Assembly (NCBI RefSeq): GCF_038594945.1
Contig: NZ_JBCFYD010000001.1
Location: forward strand, 1,364,001-1,428,000
Reading direction: 5' to 3'
DNA from: Fodinibius sp. Rm-B-1B1-1
GTDB lineage: Bacteria > Bacteroidota > Rhodothermia > Balneolales > Balneolaceae
Length of the DNA: 64,000 nucleotides
Of the stretch, positions 45,015-54,079 are shown one piece after another; the first letter of the stretch is position 1, and every line of letters starts with the position of its first letter. The translations under genes were made by a program, and so were the position numbers. A model generated the notes under the pieces. It was not told where the DNA came from. It worked only from the letters and a program-made list of their open reading frames with translations, and did no database searches.

Positions 45015-45368
45015 TTATTGAAGTATCTTGTTAGCGATATCGCCCCATACCGAAGGGTCGTTAACTTTTTGCCCCATTGCAGTTTGTTGGGTATCAGCAT
45101 CGGGATTTTGTGAAGCCTCCAGGTATTCAGATACCTGGGCTTTCATTTCCTTAAACTGTTGTGAGGAAGATTCGTTTAGTTTTTCCAATTCAAGTTTGGC
45201 AAAAAGTTGGTCGTTATTGCGAAACTGGTAATCGTTTAATGAAACCTTATCGGTCGGAGTCTCAGCAGAAGATCTTGAAGAGGTCTCCTGAGATTCCTTT
45301 CCCTTAGACGTTTCATTGGTTTTGTTTACGTTATTACCGTTTATGTTATTTAGTTTATTAATATCCAT
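45015..45368 (-). CDS. flgM: Candidate anti-sigma-28 factor FlgM
   Basis: The 117-aa protein has a disordered Asn/Ser/Thr-rich N-terminal half and a helical C-terminal half with DKVSLNDYQFR, then WGDIANKILQ at the end, which fits FlgM (a 'V.LS' segment, then helices ending in IA.KLL). FlgM holds FliA until it is exported. Position last in the fliS-fliD-fliT operon is unusual but sensible for a late gene. The family is short and variable, so the call is provisional; an unknown flagellar protein is the alternative. Confidence 0.55.
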   Translation of the reverse strand: MDINKLNNINGNNVNKTNETSKGKESQETSSRSSAETPTDKVSLNDYQFRNNDQLFAKLELEKLNESSSQQFKEMKAQVSEYLEASQNPDADTQQTAMGQKVNDPSVWGDIANKILQ

Positions 45369-45408
45369 AGTCCTTTAATTAATATTGCTAAAAAGTTACG
45401 AATCGCTG

Positions 45409-45750
45409 TTATCGATTTAAAATTCTATAACTTTGTTCAGCCTTATTACTCTTAATGGCATTATCGAGCCGTTCTTTTGATTCCGCTAAAATATAATCGA
45501 GTGCTTCTTGAATGTTACGTTGTTGGTCTTCAAATCGTTCAAAAAGTGAGTTAAGACGCTTTTTTTCAGCCGAAGACAATGTAGAAGCATCAAAATCTTC
45601 TGTTACAGCAGAAAGCTTTTCAACATATTGCGCTCGCTCATCAAATCGCTCACGCAATAATTCAATATTAGCTTCATCTTTATGAAACTGGTTCATTATT
45701 TTCCTGTTTGTTTTTATCAGCTTAGAAAGCTGTTCTGCGATAGCATTCAT
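45409..45750 (-). CDS. FliT-like flagellar chaperone
   Basis: A 113-aa all-helical charged protein (KLIKTNRKIMNQFHKDE; SSAEKKRLNSLFERFEDQQ; EALDYILAESKERLDNAIKS). FliT proteins are about this size, helical, and lie right after fliD and fliS, where they chaperone the cap protein FliD. The gene starts four bases after the fliD stop. Sequence similarity is too weak to be sure. Confidence 0.65.
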   Translation of the reverse strand: MNAIAEQLSKLIKTNRKIMNQFHKDEANIELLRERFDERAQYVEKLSAVTEDFDASTLSSAEKKRLNSLFERFEDQQRNIQEALDYILAESKERLDNAIKSNKAEQSYRILNR

Positions 45751-45754
45751 TGAT

Positions 45755-47152
45755 TTATAATCCTAATGTAGACTGTTGGCTCTGCACGGATTGAAGCTGA
45801 CGCTGACCTTCTTGCTGCATTTGATAAATTTCGGCGAAGGTTTCGCGCTGCCGTTCTTCATACCGTTCCAAATACTTCTCTTCTGATTCAATACGGTTGC
45901 CCAGAAAGTCAATCTTTTGATCTAATCCGCTTTCAAGTGATGAAATAGTACCCCCCGTTTCCGTGAAGGTACTGGCGCGTTCGTACATCTTTGTTACAGG
46001 TGAATCATCACTGGTAAAGAGATTCTTAACTTCATCTGGTTTTTCCGTTAAGGCCTCTTTCAGTAATTGAGAATCTTCAACCTTCATATTCCCATTATTT
46101 TCGAAGCCAATACCAATCTCTGAAAGATTATCCAGTTCATCAGCCCCGGCCGACGCCATATCCGTAAGCGCTGTTTGGCGCAAATTAATCGTCAGATTTC
46201 GGATAGAACGCATATCCTGAAGGGGACCCTTATTTCCTGTTTCACCATTAATAAATGTCTGTTGGCGAATGGTCTTATTCATTTCATTGAATTTTTCAAT
46301 GAAATCATCAACGTTGTTTTCGGCTGTTTCAACATCCTTATCTACAGTGATTTGCTCTTGTTCTGTAGTAGAACCCAATAGTGAAAACGTCATGCCTGAA
46401 ATGGCATCATCTACCGTGTTTTGGCCTCGGTTAAACGTGATGCCGTCTACCGTAAACTCAGCGTCAAGATTGGTAGTGTCAGCCTTTTGATGTGACATAT
46501 TTCCGGTCACATCAGCCAAAGCTCCAGTGGCATTGGCAAATTGGATACGTTCATCGTAACCGGTTTGGGCGCTTTTAACTGAAAGCTGGACGTTACCATT
46601 ATTATCAATTTCAAACACATCACTGTCAGACTCTTCTCCCAGCATATTATTGATAGCAGAAGAAAATGATTCTAAAATCTCTTTATTCGTTTTGTCTGTT
46701 CCATCATCATTCGTAGCTGTTATAGAAACGGTTTCCGTTTTGTCACCGATAGTGATATCCACTGAACCATCTCCGCTCCCTGCTAAATCAGTTGCTGTGC
46801 CATCCATTACATTCGACAGCATAATATCTTTAGTGGCTTTTCGACCGACCGAGATGTCATAGGTATTGGGCTCTTCAAGTCCCGATATAGAATCAACCCG
46901 GATAGCTTCTTCATTGCTTGATGTCGCTTTAAGCGGATTAAAGCTATTTGAGGTAGCACTGGTAAGCTCATCAACCTGGGAAGTAAAGTCAGAAATTACC
47001 GAACTAACTTTACTGAGTGCAGATTGTTTGTCATTCAATTGGCTTTGCTGGTCTTCAAGTCGAAGCTTCTTTTGGCTTTCGAGCATTACCAGCTGGTCAA
47101 CAAACTGTGAATAGGGGTTTGATGATTGTATTAGATTACTAATAGAATTCAT
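45755..47152 (-). CDS. fliD: Flagellar filament cap protein FliD
   Basis: FliD caps the growing filament and folds flagellin. The 465-aa protein has the N-terminal helix motif NPYSQFVDQLVMLESQKKLRL (in part, about residues 12-32), a middle region with DAEFTVDGITFNRGQNTVDD and GMTFSLLGST that is typical, and the C-terminal coiled coil with RIESEEKYLERYEERQRETF. Length is normal. It is the second gene of the fliS operon. Confidence 0.94.
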   Translation of the reverse strand: MNSISNLIQSSNPYSQFVDQLVMLESQKKLRLEDQQSQLNDKQSALSKVSSVISDFTSQVDELTSATSNSFNPLKATSSNEEAIRVDSISGLEEPNTYDISVGRKATKDIMLSNVMDGTATDLAGSGDGSVDITIGDKTETVSITATNDDGTDKTNKEILESFSSAINNMLGEESDSDVFEIDNNGNVQLSVKSAQTGYDERIQFANATGALADVTGNMSHQKADTTNLDAEFTVDGITFNRGQNTVDDAISGMTFSLLGSTTEQEQITVDKDVETAENNVDDFIEKFNEMNKTIRQQTFINGETGNKGPLQDMRSIRNLTINLRQTALTDMASAGADELDNLSEIGIGFENNGNMKVEDSQLLKEALTEKPDEVKNLFTSDDSPVTKMYERASTFTETGGTISSLESGLDQKIDFLGNRIESEEKYLERYEERQRETFAEIYQMQQEGQRQLQSVQSQQSTLGL

Positions 47153-47190
47153 GGTGTTACCTCATCAATAGTTTGATCAGTATTATATAG

Positions 47191-47511
47191 TTAGCTTGCT
47201 GCCTGTTCTTCTGTTTTGCCTTTGGCCGCTTGTTCCCAGGCATCACGCAGTGGTTCAAGTACCTCGCGGATTTCTTCGAAATTTTCTTCTCGGGCTAAAT
47301 CCTGGCAATACTGATAGAGCTGGAAAAGTTCTTCAGCAGGCTCGTGATCAAAATTCAGGCTTTCCGTTAAGGTGTCCAGTACTTCACGTACTCGCTTTTG
47401 ATCTTTGCGATAAGTCGCCTGCAGCAGTAGGTCATATAATTTAACAACCAGTTGTAATGGCGATGCATTCATGATCGCTTGTTGCTGATAAACCTGTTGT
47501 GGATTCTGCAT
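47191..47511 (-). CDS. fliS: Flagellin chaperone FliS
   Basis: FliS keeps flagellin unfolded and soluble until export. The 106-aa helical protein carries the family N-terminus with YQQQAIMNASPLQLVVKLYD (about residues 8-27) and C-terminal helices (EEIREVLEPLRDAWEQA). Length is slightly shorter than the usual 120-130. It is first in the operon, behind both a sigma-28 type and a sigma-54 type promoter. Confidence 0.92.
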   Translation of the reverse strand: MQNPQQVYQQQAIMNASPLQLVVKLYDLLLQATYRKDQKRVREVLDTLTESLNFDHEPAEELFQLYQYCQDLAREENFEEIREVLEPLRDAWEQAAKGKTEEQAAS

Positions 47512-47553
47512 AGCTTTACAATTTCGATAAAATTAGTCGTTAGGTATCCGTTG

Positions 47554-47580
47554 TTATCGACAAAAACTGAAATTTCTTAA
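47554..47580 (-). promoter_or_regulatory. Sigma-28 type promoter upstream of fliS
   Basis: On the minus strand TTAAGAAA-N11-GTCGATAA, with exact spacing and one change from GCCGATAA. It lies 42 bases before the fliS start. Confidence 0.7.
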
Positions 47581-47635
47581 GAGTCTTTGGGTTAGAAGTT
47601 TTTAATCAAAACAACTTCAGTTATTATGAGAAGGT

Positions 47636-47650
47636 GCAAAGAATATGCCA
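47636..47650 (-). promoter_or_regulatory. Sigma-54 type promoter upstream of fliS
   Basis: On the minus strand TGGCATATTCTTTGC; GG and GC have the required spacing, and the sixth base is T as in the flgB site. It lies about 125 bases upstream of fliS. Confidence 0.7.
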
Positions 47651-47911
47651 AGTGAATGTTTAATAGTATGAACATTGATTTAGTTAAAGCCACAGATTTG
47701 CCCGGATTATTATTGATTTTGTCATAAGCATATATAAGCAGTGTTATCCCAAACTCGTTTCGGGATTTCCAACGAAAGCATTCGGGTAGGCGTAAAAGCA
47801 AATGTTGGCAGATTAATGATCCGACACTGGCAGGCTGAACTATTAATTTCACCTATTCCGCCAATTCTTTCCATCCCATAGAAAAAAATTCCGTTTGAAG
47901 GAGGATATTGA

Positions 47912-47941
47912 ATGGATTTTATGCTTAAGGCAGGCCTGTAG
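47912..47941 (+). CDS. Possible nine-codon leader ORF
   Basis: MDFMLKAGL is preceded by aaggaggatattga, one of the best ribosome binding sites in this window, but it ends 40 bases before the OGT fusion gene and lies in another frame. It may be a leader peptide, a remnant or chance. Confidence 0.15.
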   Translation: MDFMLKAGL

Positions 47942-47981
47942 GGTAATCGTGGAGTAATGGCATTTTATTTGTTCTGATAGA

Positions 47982-50900
47982 ATGTGCAGGACAATAATTA
48001 TTAACGAATCCCTTAAGCCCTTGCAGAAAAAAATTGAACAGGCCCAAAAGTATTTGGAGTGGCAAAAACCGGATCAGGCGATTGCCGAATTGAAGCCCAC
48101 AATAGATAGTGATCAAATCCAAAAGGAGTTTGCATGGTTGCCTCATCATATGATGGGTATTGCTTTATCTTTAAAAGGTGAGCATGAGACTTCATCCAGT
48201 TATTTGAAAAAAGCAGTTACATATGGATCCGATCAGCCTGAAACCTATCACATGCTTTCGGTGAACTATTATAACCTTGGTGAATATAAGAAGGCAGAAA
48301 AATATGGGAAGGAAGCTGTGGCAATGAAACCCGCTTTTCTGAAGGCATGGTTGAATTTAGCAAAGATATATCGTGCTCAGGCAAAGCTTGATGAGGCATT
48401 ACGGTGTTACAAAAAAGCTAATGAATTAGATCCTAAAAATGCAGATGTAGCATATCATATCGGAAATATTTATAAAGATTTAGGAGATTTTAAGCAGGCT
48501 CATAAGTTGTTTGATTATGCGTTAGAGGTAGATGAGGATCATTACAAGGCCTTTTTAGGGAAGGCTGATGTATATAAAAGTACAAGGAGATTTGAAATAG
48601 CAGAGGAATATATAGAAGAAGCAAAAGAAAAGTATGGAAGTAGTACAGCAGCTGATGTGGCATTAGCAGAGATCCATAAGGGGAAGGGAAATTATGATAA
48701 AGCTATTTCTATATACGAAGAATTGATTCATAATGGAGCAGACCATGGGCTACTATACGTGAACTATGCAATTTGCTTGCAAGAGGTCGGGCGATTTGAT
48801 GAATCGGAAAAAAATTACAGGCATGCTATTGAAATATTGCCTGATCATAGTAATCCGGTTTCAAATTATCTTATGGGATTACATTATAATCCCCAAAATA
48901 GCAAAGAATATATTTTTGAAGAACATGTTAGGTTAGGAGAGAGGTTCGATAAGTATAAACGGCGTGAAAGACCTATACCTACAAATAAATCTAAGGATAA
49001 GAAATTAAAAGTTGGCTTTGTTTCCGGAAGTTTTAAACGTCATCCGGTTGGTTTTATGACCGTTGGCGCCTTGGAGCAATTGTCTTCTCAACAGTTTGAA
49101 CTTTATGGTTACACAGCAGACAATAAGTTTGATTTTGTAACCCGGCGTATTCACAAAAATATAGACGTATGGCGTTCTATCGTAGGTTATGATTCAAAAG
49201 TAGTTGAAGAAATTATAAGAGACGACGAAATAGATATACTTGTTGATCTTTCTGGGCATGCAAGCCATAGTCGCTTTGATGTCATGGCTGGGGAGCCTGC
49301 CCCTATTATTGTTAAATGGGTTGGAGGACTTTTTAATACGACTGGTATTAATGCGTTTGATTATTTGATTACGGATTGGCATGAGAGCCCAAAGGGAGAG
49401 GATCAATATTATACTGAAAAGTTGGTCCGCATGCCGGATGATTATATTGTTTTTACCCCACCAGGTTATGCCCCAAAGGTTGACGATTTACCTGCTTTAA
49501 ACAATGGCTATATCACTTTTGGGTGCTTCAATAATCCAACAAAAGTAAATGAAAAGATTATTGAACAGTGGGCTAAAGTAATGCTGCGGGTAGAAAACAG
49601 TAAGTTTTATTTGAAAAGCAAACAGTATGATACTGCTTCTTTTCGGGAGAGGGTAATCAATATGTTTGCGGATCAAGGAATTGAAGAGGATCGATTGATT
49701 TTTGAAGGTCAAACCTCGCACACCAACCACCTAAATGAATACAACAAGGTTGATATTGCCCTTGATCCATGGCCCTATTCCGGAGGTCTTACAACTTGTG
49801 AAGCGCTTTATATGGGAGTACCGGTAATAACAATGCCTGGACCTACATTTGCAGGGCGCCACTCGGCAACCCATTTAATTAATGTTGGTTTAGATGATTG
49901 GGTCGCAGATAGTTGGGATGAATATATAGAAAAGACTGTTGCCTTAGCTCAGGATCGCGAGAGTTTAGCAAAAGAACGGGGACAGCTACGAAAAAAAATA
50001 CGCAATTCACGGGTTTGTGAAGATAAGAGGTTTGGGGCCCATCTGACTGTTGCTTTTCGAGAAATGTGGGAGCAATGGATTGCAGGTTATGAAAATGATA
50101 CAAATGATTGGCAGCGTCCAATAAATATTGAGCCTCTAAAACCTGCGAAGGTTGAGGCTTTAACAGATGGACCAGAAGAAATGTCTCTTTTAACCCCGGA
50201 AGAGAATGGTGGTGGTTCGGATAGTAAAGTTGATAGGCTTGCAGAAGAAATAGATAAAGAGGAAGAACCGTTTTCTATAGAAGCTAAAGGGGGGATTTCT
50301 ATTATTGTTCCTCCAGATTTGGAGGTGCTATCAACCTATGCCTTTTTGGAGCAGGAAGAATGGTTTGAGTCTGAGTTGGATTTTGTGCAATCCTACTTAG
50401 AACCCGGTATGCATGCTTTGGATGTGGGAGCCTGTTTTGGTGGTTATGCGTTACCGATGGCAAAGGCAGTAGGAAAACAAGGGATGATTACCGCTTTTGA
50501 ACCGTCATCCAAGAGTCGAAGCTACTTAGAGAAGAGTAAGATAGAAAACAACTTGAGCCAATTGGATATTATTGGCCGTGGCGTGTCTTTTGAAACAGGG
50601 AACCTTTCCCTTAAGGAAGAAGAATCGCCAGAATTGAATAACGTAAGTGAACAAGGGGATAAAAAGATTAGTGTAACAACTCTTGATGCCTGGTGGAATT
50701 TCGCGGGTCAACCGGATGTGGATATGATTAAAGTGGATGTCAACGGAATGGAAGCTGATGTATTAAAGGGGGCTTCAGATCTGTTGGCTGGTGTCAAACC
50801 TGTGGTGGTTACTTCGATCGGGGAAGATGAAAATGACCTTAAAAATATTCAAAGGAAGTTTTTGGAACAGAATTATAAACTTTATGAATATATACCCGGA

Positions 50901-52448
50901 TCCGGTTTATTAGCTGATTTTGATGCCGGATCGGCCGTTGAGCCCTATATGATGAATATGGTTGCAATACCTGAAAGTAGTATAGAAGAGATTAGGGAAA
51001 GTGGATGGATTTTTGATGAGTCAGTAGAATATGACATTCCGGATTCACATAAATGGAAAGAAGTTTTAGAAGGACTTCCCTGGGCAAAAGAAAAAATAGA
51101 AGATTGGCAGCAGGCTTTCGTTGATGGAGATCATGATGAATATCGGCGGGCACTGAACTTAGTTTGTGCAGCTGGTCAGATAAAGGTTTCGAGTGAAGAT
51201 CCCAGGTCGCGTTCTCGAAAAGGGAGAATGCTATTAGAAGCTGCTCAAAAACTGATTGAATTATTCAATAGTGGAAAGGCTGGTATAGCTGCAGCGTTGA
51301 CTTATGTCAGGGTAATGAACCAGTTGGGGAAACGTACGCAAGCTGTAGAAATGGCCAAGCAGTTAATGGAGACAGCAAACTCCGGGAATGATATCTCAGT
51401 TAGTTTGCCATTTTTACCTCCACTGCCTGCGCAAGATAGGACCGTTGTGAAAACCCTATTTTCAAATTGGTTAACAGTGCGTATTGTAGAGGCATGGATT
51501 ATGCTAAAGGATAATACTACTTATATGAGTAGTAAAGAAGAGCAAAAGATGTTAAAAGCATTAGAAGATAATCCTGAAATATTAAAAAAGGTCGAGAAGA
51601 GAATACTTCTAAGGAAGCGATTAAATGGTGAGCAAGATGGAATTTCCAAAATAAGATGGGAAGGACGAAATGGATGGTTTTGGAATGAGATAGAAGAAAA
51701 GAAAAAGGGAATTACCAAGGGAGAAACAGTAAATGCTGAAGATAATACACCTTCTCAAGTTATTGAAGTAGCATTAAACTATAATTATTTGAATGAGGGG
51801 CGAACCACCTATTTTAGAATTCCTGAGAAAGAGCTTTTTAGGTTGCGGAATATTTTTGATGACCATGAATACTCATTGCCTGGAAACTATAGTTTGCAAG
51901 ACAATGCGGTAATTGTAGATATCGGGGCCAATATTGGTGCTTTTGCCCTTTATGCAAGGCAGTGGAATAAATCGGCCGATATATTTTGTTTTGAACCGAA
52001 TCCACTGGTGAGGTCTATGCTTGAAGCAAATACTAAAAATATAAATGGGATAACAAAAGAGTTTTGTGCTTTGGGTGATAGCGCGGGGGAACTCACGTTA
52101 TTTCAGCATCCGTATAATACGGGGGCAACAACCACTTCTCGTAAAGTTGCTGGAGCAAATGAAGTAAATGTTGAGGTGAAAGAAGCTGGAAAAGCACTGA
52201 AAGAAAAGGGGATAAAAAAGATAGACGTTTTAAAAATTGACACCGAGGGTGCTGAAATACCTATTTTAAAGGGTATGAGTGAATTGTTAGCAGATACCAA
52301 AATAATAATGCTTGAGTATCATACAGAAGAGGATCGTCGTGCTATCGATGAGTTATTGGATGATTTTTGTATTTATGATGCTGATGTGCCTGGTTTATGT
52401 GGAGTAGGAACCGTAAAGTATATTAACAAACATTTGATTGGTGAGTAA
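47982..52448 (+). CDS. TPR / O-GlcNAc transferase-like / double FkbM methyltransferase fusion
   Basis: A 1488-aa multidomain protein. About residues 1-300 are TPR repeats (AWLNLAKIYRAQAKLDEALR; YHIGNIYKDLGDFKQAHKLF). About 340-700 is a GT41 O-GlcNAc transferase domain: KVGFVSGSFKRHPVGFM with the conserved His, LVDLSGHASHSRFDVMA, and LDPWPYSGGLTTCEALYMG with GVPVITMPG. About 790-970 is a first FkbM methyltransferase (LDVGACFGGYALP, KVDVNGMEADVLKGA). About 990-1290 is helical. About 1300-1475 is a second FkbM domain (VDIGANIGAFALYA, KIDTEGAEIPILKGM). The likely job is to put a GlcNAc-type sugar on flagellin Ser/Thr and methylate the glycan (inference from domains and the flagellin genes downstream). 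Confidence 0.85.
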   Translation: MCRTIIINESLKPLQKKIEQAQKYLEWQKPDQAIAELKPTIDSDQIQKEFAWLPHHMMGIALSLKGEHETSSSYLKKAVTYGSDQPETYHMLSVNYYNLGEYKKAEKYGKEAVAMKPAFLKAWLNLAKIYRAQAKLDEALRCYKKANELDPKNADVAYHIGNIYKDLGDFKQAHKLFDYALEVDEDHYKAFLGKADVYKSTRRFEIAEEYIEEAKEKYGSSTAADVALAEIHKGKGNYDKAISIYEELIHNGADHGLLYVNYAICLQEVGRFDESEKNYRHAIEILPDHSNPVSNYLMGLHYNPQNSKEYIFEEHVRLGERFDKYKRRERPIPTNKSKDKKLKVGFVSGSFKRHPVGFMTVGALEQLSSQQFELYGYTADNKFDFVTRRIHKNIDVWRSIVGYDSKVVEEIIRDDEIDILVDLSGHASHSRFDVMAGEPAPIIVKWVGGLFNTTGINAFDYLITDWHESPKGEDQYYTEKLVRMPDDYIVFTPPGYAPKVDDLPALNNGYITFGCFNNPTKVNEKIIEQWAKVMLRVENSKFYLKSKQYDTASFRERVINMFADQGIEEDRLIFEGQTSHTNHLNEYNKVDIALDPWPYSGGLTTCEALYMGVPVITMPGPTFAGRHSATHLINVGLDDWVADSWDEYIEKTVALAQDRESLAKERGQLRKKIRNSRVCEDKRFGAHLTVAFREMWEQWIAGYENDTNDWQRPINIEPLKPAKVEALTDGPEEMSLLTPEENGGGSDSKVDRLAEEIDKEEEPFSIEAKGGISIIVPPDLEVLSTYAFLEQEEWFESELDFVQSYLEPGMHALDVGACFGGYALPMAKAVGKQGMITAFEPSSKSRSYLEKSKIENNLSQLDIIGRGVSFETGNLSLKEEESPELNNVSEQGDKKISVTTLDAWWNFAGQPDVDMIKVDVNGMEADVLKGASDLLAGVKPVVVTSIGEDENDLKNIQRKFLEQNYKLYEYIPGSGLLADFDAGSAVEPYMMNMVAIPESSIEEIRESGWIFDESVEYDIPDSHKWKEVLEGLPWAKEKIEDWQQAFVDGDHDEYRRALNLVCAAGQIKVSSEDPRSRSRKGRMLLEAAQKLIELFNSGKAGIAAALTYVRVMNQLGKRTQAVEMAKQLMETANSGNDISVSLPFLPPLPAQDRTVVKTLFSNWLTVRIVEAWIMLKDNTTYMSSKEEQKMLKALEDNPEILKKVEKRILLRKRLNGEQDGISKIRWEGRNGWFWNEIEEKKKGITKGETVNAEDNTPSQVIEVALNYNYLNEGRTTYFRIPEKELFRLRNIFDDHEYSLPGNYSLQDNAVIVDIGANIGAFALYARQWNKSADIFCFEPNPLVRSMLEANTKNINGITKEFCALGDSAGELTLFQHPYNTGATTTSRKVAGANEVNVEVKEAGKALKEKGIKKIDVLKIDTEGAEIPILKGMSELLADTKIIMLEYHTEEDRRAIDELLDDFCIYDADVPGLCGVGTVKYINKHLIGE

Positions 52449-53436
52449 ATTACATTTACATATTGGTTCCTATAAAACGGGTACAACCTCTATTCAGAAA
52501 ACATTTTTTGTCAATAAAGAAGCACTGAATGAGCAGGGATTTGTTTATCCGGGAAATACTCAAAATGACCATTTGTTATATTTTGCTACAAAGGCAAATC
52601 AGGAAAATTGGCCCCGACAATTCAAAAGTCTAAATGGTAAGAGGTTACAAGAAGCAATTGCTAAATATTTTTCTTCATTAGAAAATGGTTTTACTTCGAA
52701 TTCTAAGCAGCAACTTATATCTACGGAATATTTATTTATTCATAATTCTACGTATATAGAAAATGTTATTTCCTTTCTAAGTGATTATTTTCAGGAAATA
52801 AAAGTCTATCTTTTTATCCGCTCTCCTGAAGAATACTATAGGTCTTTTCAACAGCAAAAAATTAAAGCAAGATCTTATCTAACTCCTCCCGATCTTTTTA
52901 AATACGAATTTAAAAAAGTTGCTAAGGCCTGGAATGAGGTTGCAGAATTGGAAGTGATCCCATATCAATCTGGGATTAATTCCTGTGAAATATTGTGTGA
53001 GGAAATCGGATTAAATTTTGAGAAGCTTTCAACACCTGATAAGAATAGTAATACGTCATTATCTATAGGGCAGATGTATTTATTGGAAAAGATTCAGCAT
53101 CATTTTTATCAGGACTATGAAGATCGATTCAAAAACCAATTAGGTATAGTTTCACATATTGATGATTCTTTTACTCATAAGCCTCAAATTCAGGATTGGG
53201 TAAAAATAGTTGTTTACAATAATCATCGAGGTGATCTCGAATGGCTAAAAGAAGAGTACGGTATTGATTTTCTACAAGATTATCCGAGGACAGATGAGTT
53301 GTCAGATTTCACCACCTTTGAAAATGGCAAAGCCTCGGTAAGAGATATTTATAAAGTACCCAGCGAAGAAACCGTTGAAAAATATGAAGCGATGGTCATT
53401 GATACGCTGTTGAAGAAATTGGTGCAAAGTAATTAG
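52441..53436 (+). CDS. Sulfotransferase-like protein
   Basis: The roughly 331-aa protein starts with KLHLHIGSYKTGTTSIQ, which matches the 5'-phosphosulfate loop of PAPS-dependent sulfotransferases, and has the 3'-phosphate-binding type segment YLFIRSPEEYYRSFQQQKI at about residues 122-140. It should transfer sulfate to a hydroxyl of a glycan or other small molecule. The start is GTG 52441 or TTG 52438; either way it overlaps the OGT fusion gene, so the two are translated together. Its target is unknown; the flagellin glycan is the obvious candidate from context. Confidence 0.75.
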   Translation: MSKLHLHIGSYKTGTTSIQKTFFVNKEALNEQGFVYPGNTQNDHLLYFATKANQENWPRQFKSLNGKRLQEAIAKYFSSLENGFTSNSKQQLISTEYLFIHNSTYIENVISFLSDYFQEIKVYLFIRSPEEYYRSFQQQKIKARSYLTPPDLFKYEFKKVAKAWNEVAELEVIPYQSGINSCEILCEEIGLNFEKLSTPDKNSNTSLSIGQMYLLEKIQHHFYQDYEDRFKNQLGIVSHIDDSFTHKPQIQDWVKIVVYNNHRGDLEWLKEEYGIDFLQDYPRTDELSDFTTFENGKASVRDIYKVPSEETVEKYEAMVIDTLLKKLVQSN

Positions 53437-53567
53437 CATATAAAGATCTTGTAGGTTAAAAAAGACAGGACGATGTTGTAATCTCTCCAAAGTGATTGAC
53501 TAACGTATGAGCGAGCTTATACAAAGTAGATTACTGCTCCCCCTCGTAAGAATTCCTTTTAAAAAAG

Positions 53568-54079
53568 AAAAATATTTAAGTCGGCCTGAGGGGCACCGAT
53601 AACCATACTGCAAGCAGGAAATCAACTTACTTATTACGAACAAAAACGGAGGAGCTTATGGCAAGTTTCGGAGATTTAAACAGAGTAAATACGAACATAC
53701 AGTCCCTGGATTCGCAGTTGTCGCTGAACCAGGTGAACAAGCAGATGGCGGAAAACCAGATGAAGATGTCGACCGGTAAGCGGATTAACCGCGCCGAAGA
53801 CGACTCGGCAGGTTTTTCTATTGCTACTAAACTACGCAGTCGTGTTGGCGGCCTGAACCAGGCGATGCAGAACGTGGGTGATGCCAAGTCCGTCTTGGAT
53901 ATTACTGAGTCCAGCTATGGAACGGTTATGGATAACCTGGTGGAAATGAAAGGGTTGGCCACGCAGGCGGCCAATGATACGCTGGGTGATGAAGAGCGTG
54001 GATTTATTGGCGACCAGTTGGAAGCGCTTGGCGAAGATATTAACAAGATTGCTGACCAAACAGTGTATCAAGATTATGA
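53568..54079. repeat. 512-bp exact direct repeat, copy 1 (flagellin promoter and 5' part)
   Basis: Identical as far as I could read by eye to 55040-55551, a shift of 1472 bases. It covers the sigma-28 promoter, the leader, the ribosome binding site and the first 140 codons of flagellin. Confidence 0.85.
53576..53602 (+). promoter_or_regulatory. Sigma-28 type promoter of first flagellin gene
   Basis: TTAAGTCG-N11-ACCGATAA, with exact spacing; identical to the promoter of the second flagellin gene. It lies 55 bases before the start codon, which has the ribosome binding site cggaggagctt. Confidence 0.85.

Larger units (their letters stand above)
47512..47981. other. Divergent regulatory region between fliS and the OGT fusion gene
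   Basis: A 470-base region with two minus-strand promoters (47554-47580, 47636-47650), an inverted repeat of type TCCCAAACTCGTTTCGGGA (about 47747-47766), and a nine-codon frame with a strong ribosome binding site at 47912-47941. No promoter for the plus-strand gene at 47982 was recognised. Confidence 0.65.

Noticed and set aside
53589-53612. Sigma-54 type promoter before flagellin
   Set aside because: GGCAC is present but there is no GC at the -12 spacing; the sigma-28 match at the same place is much better.
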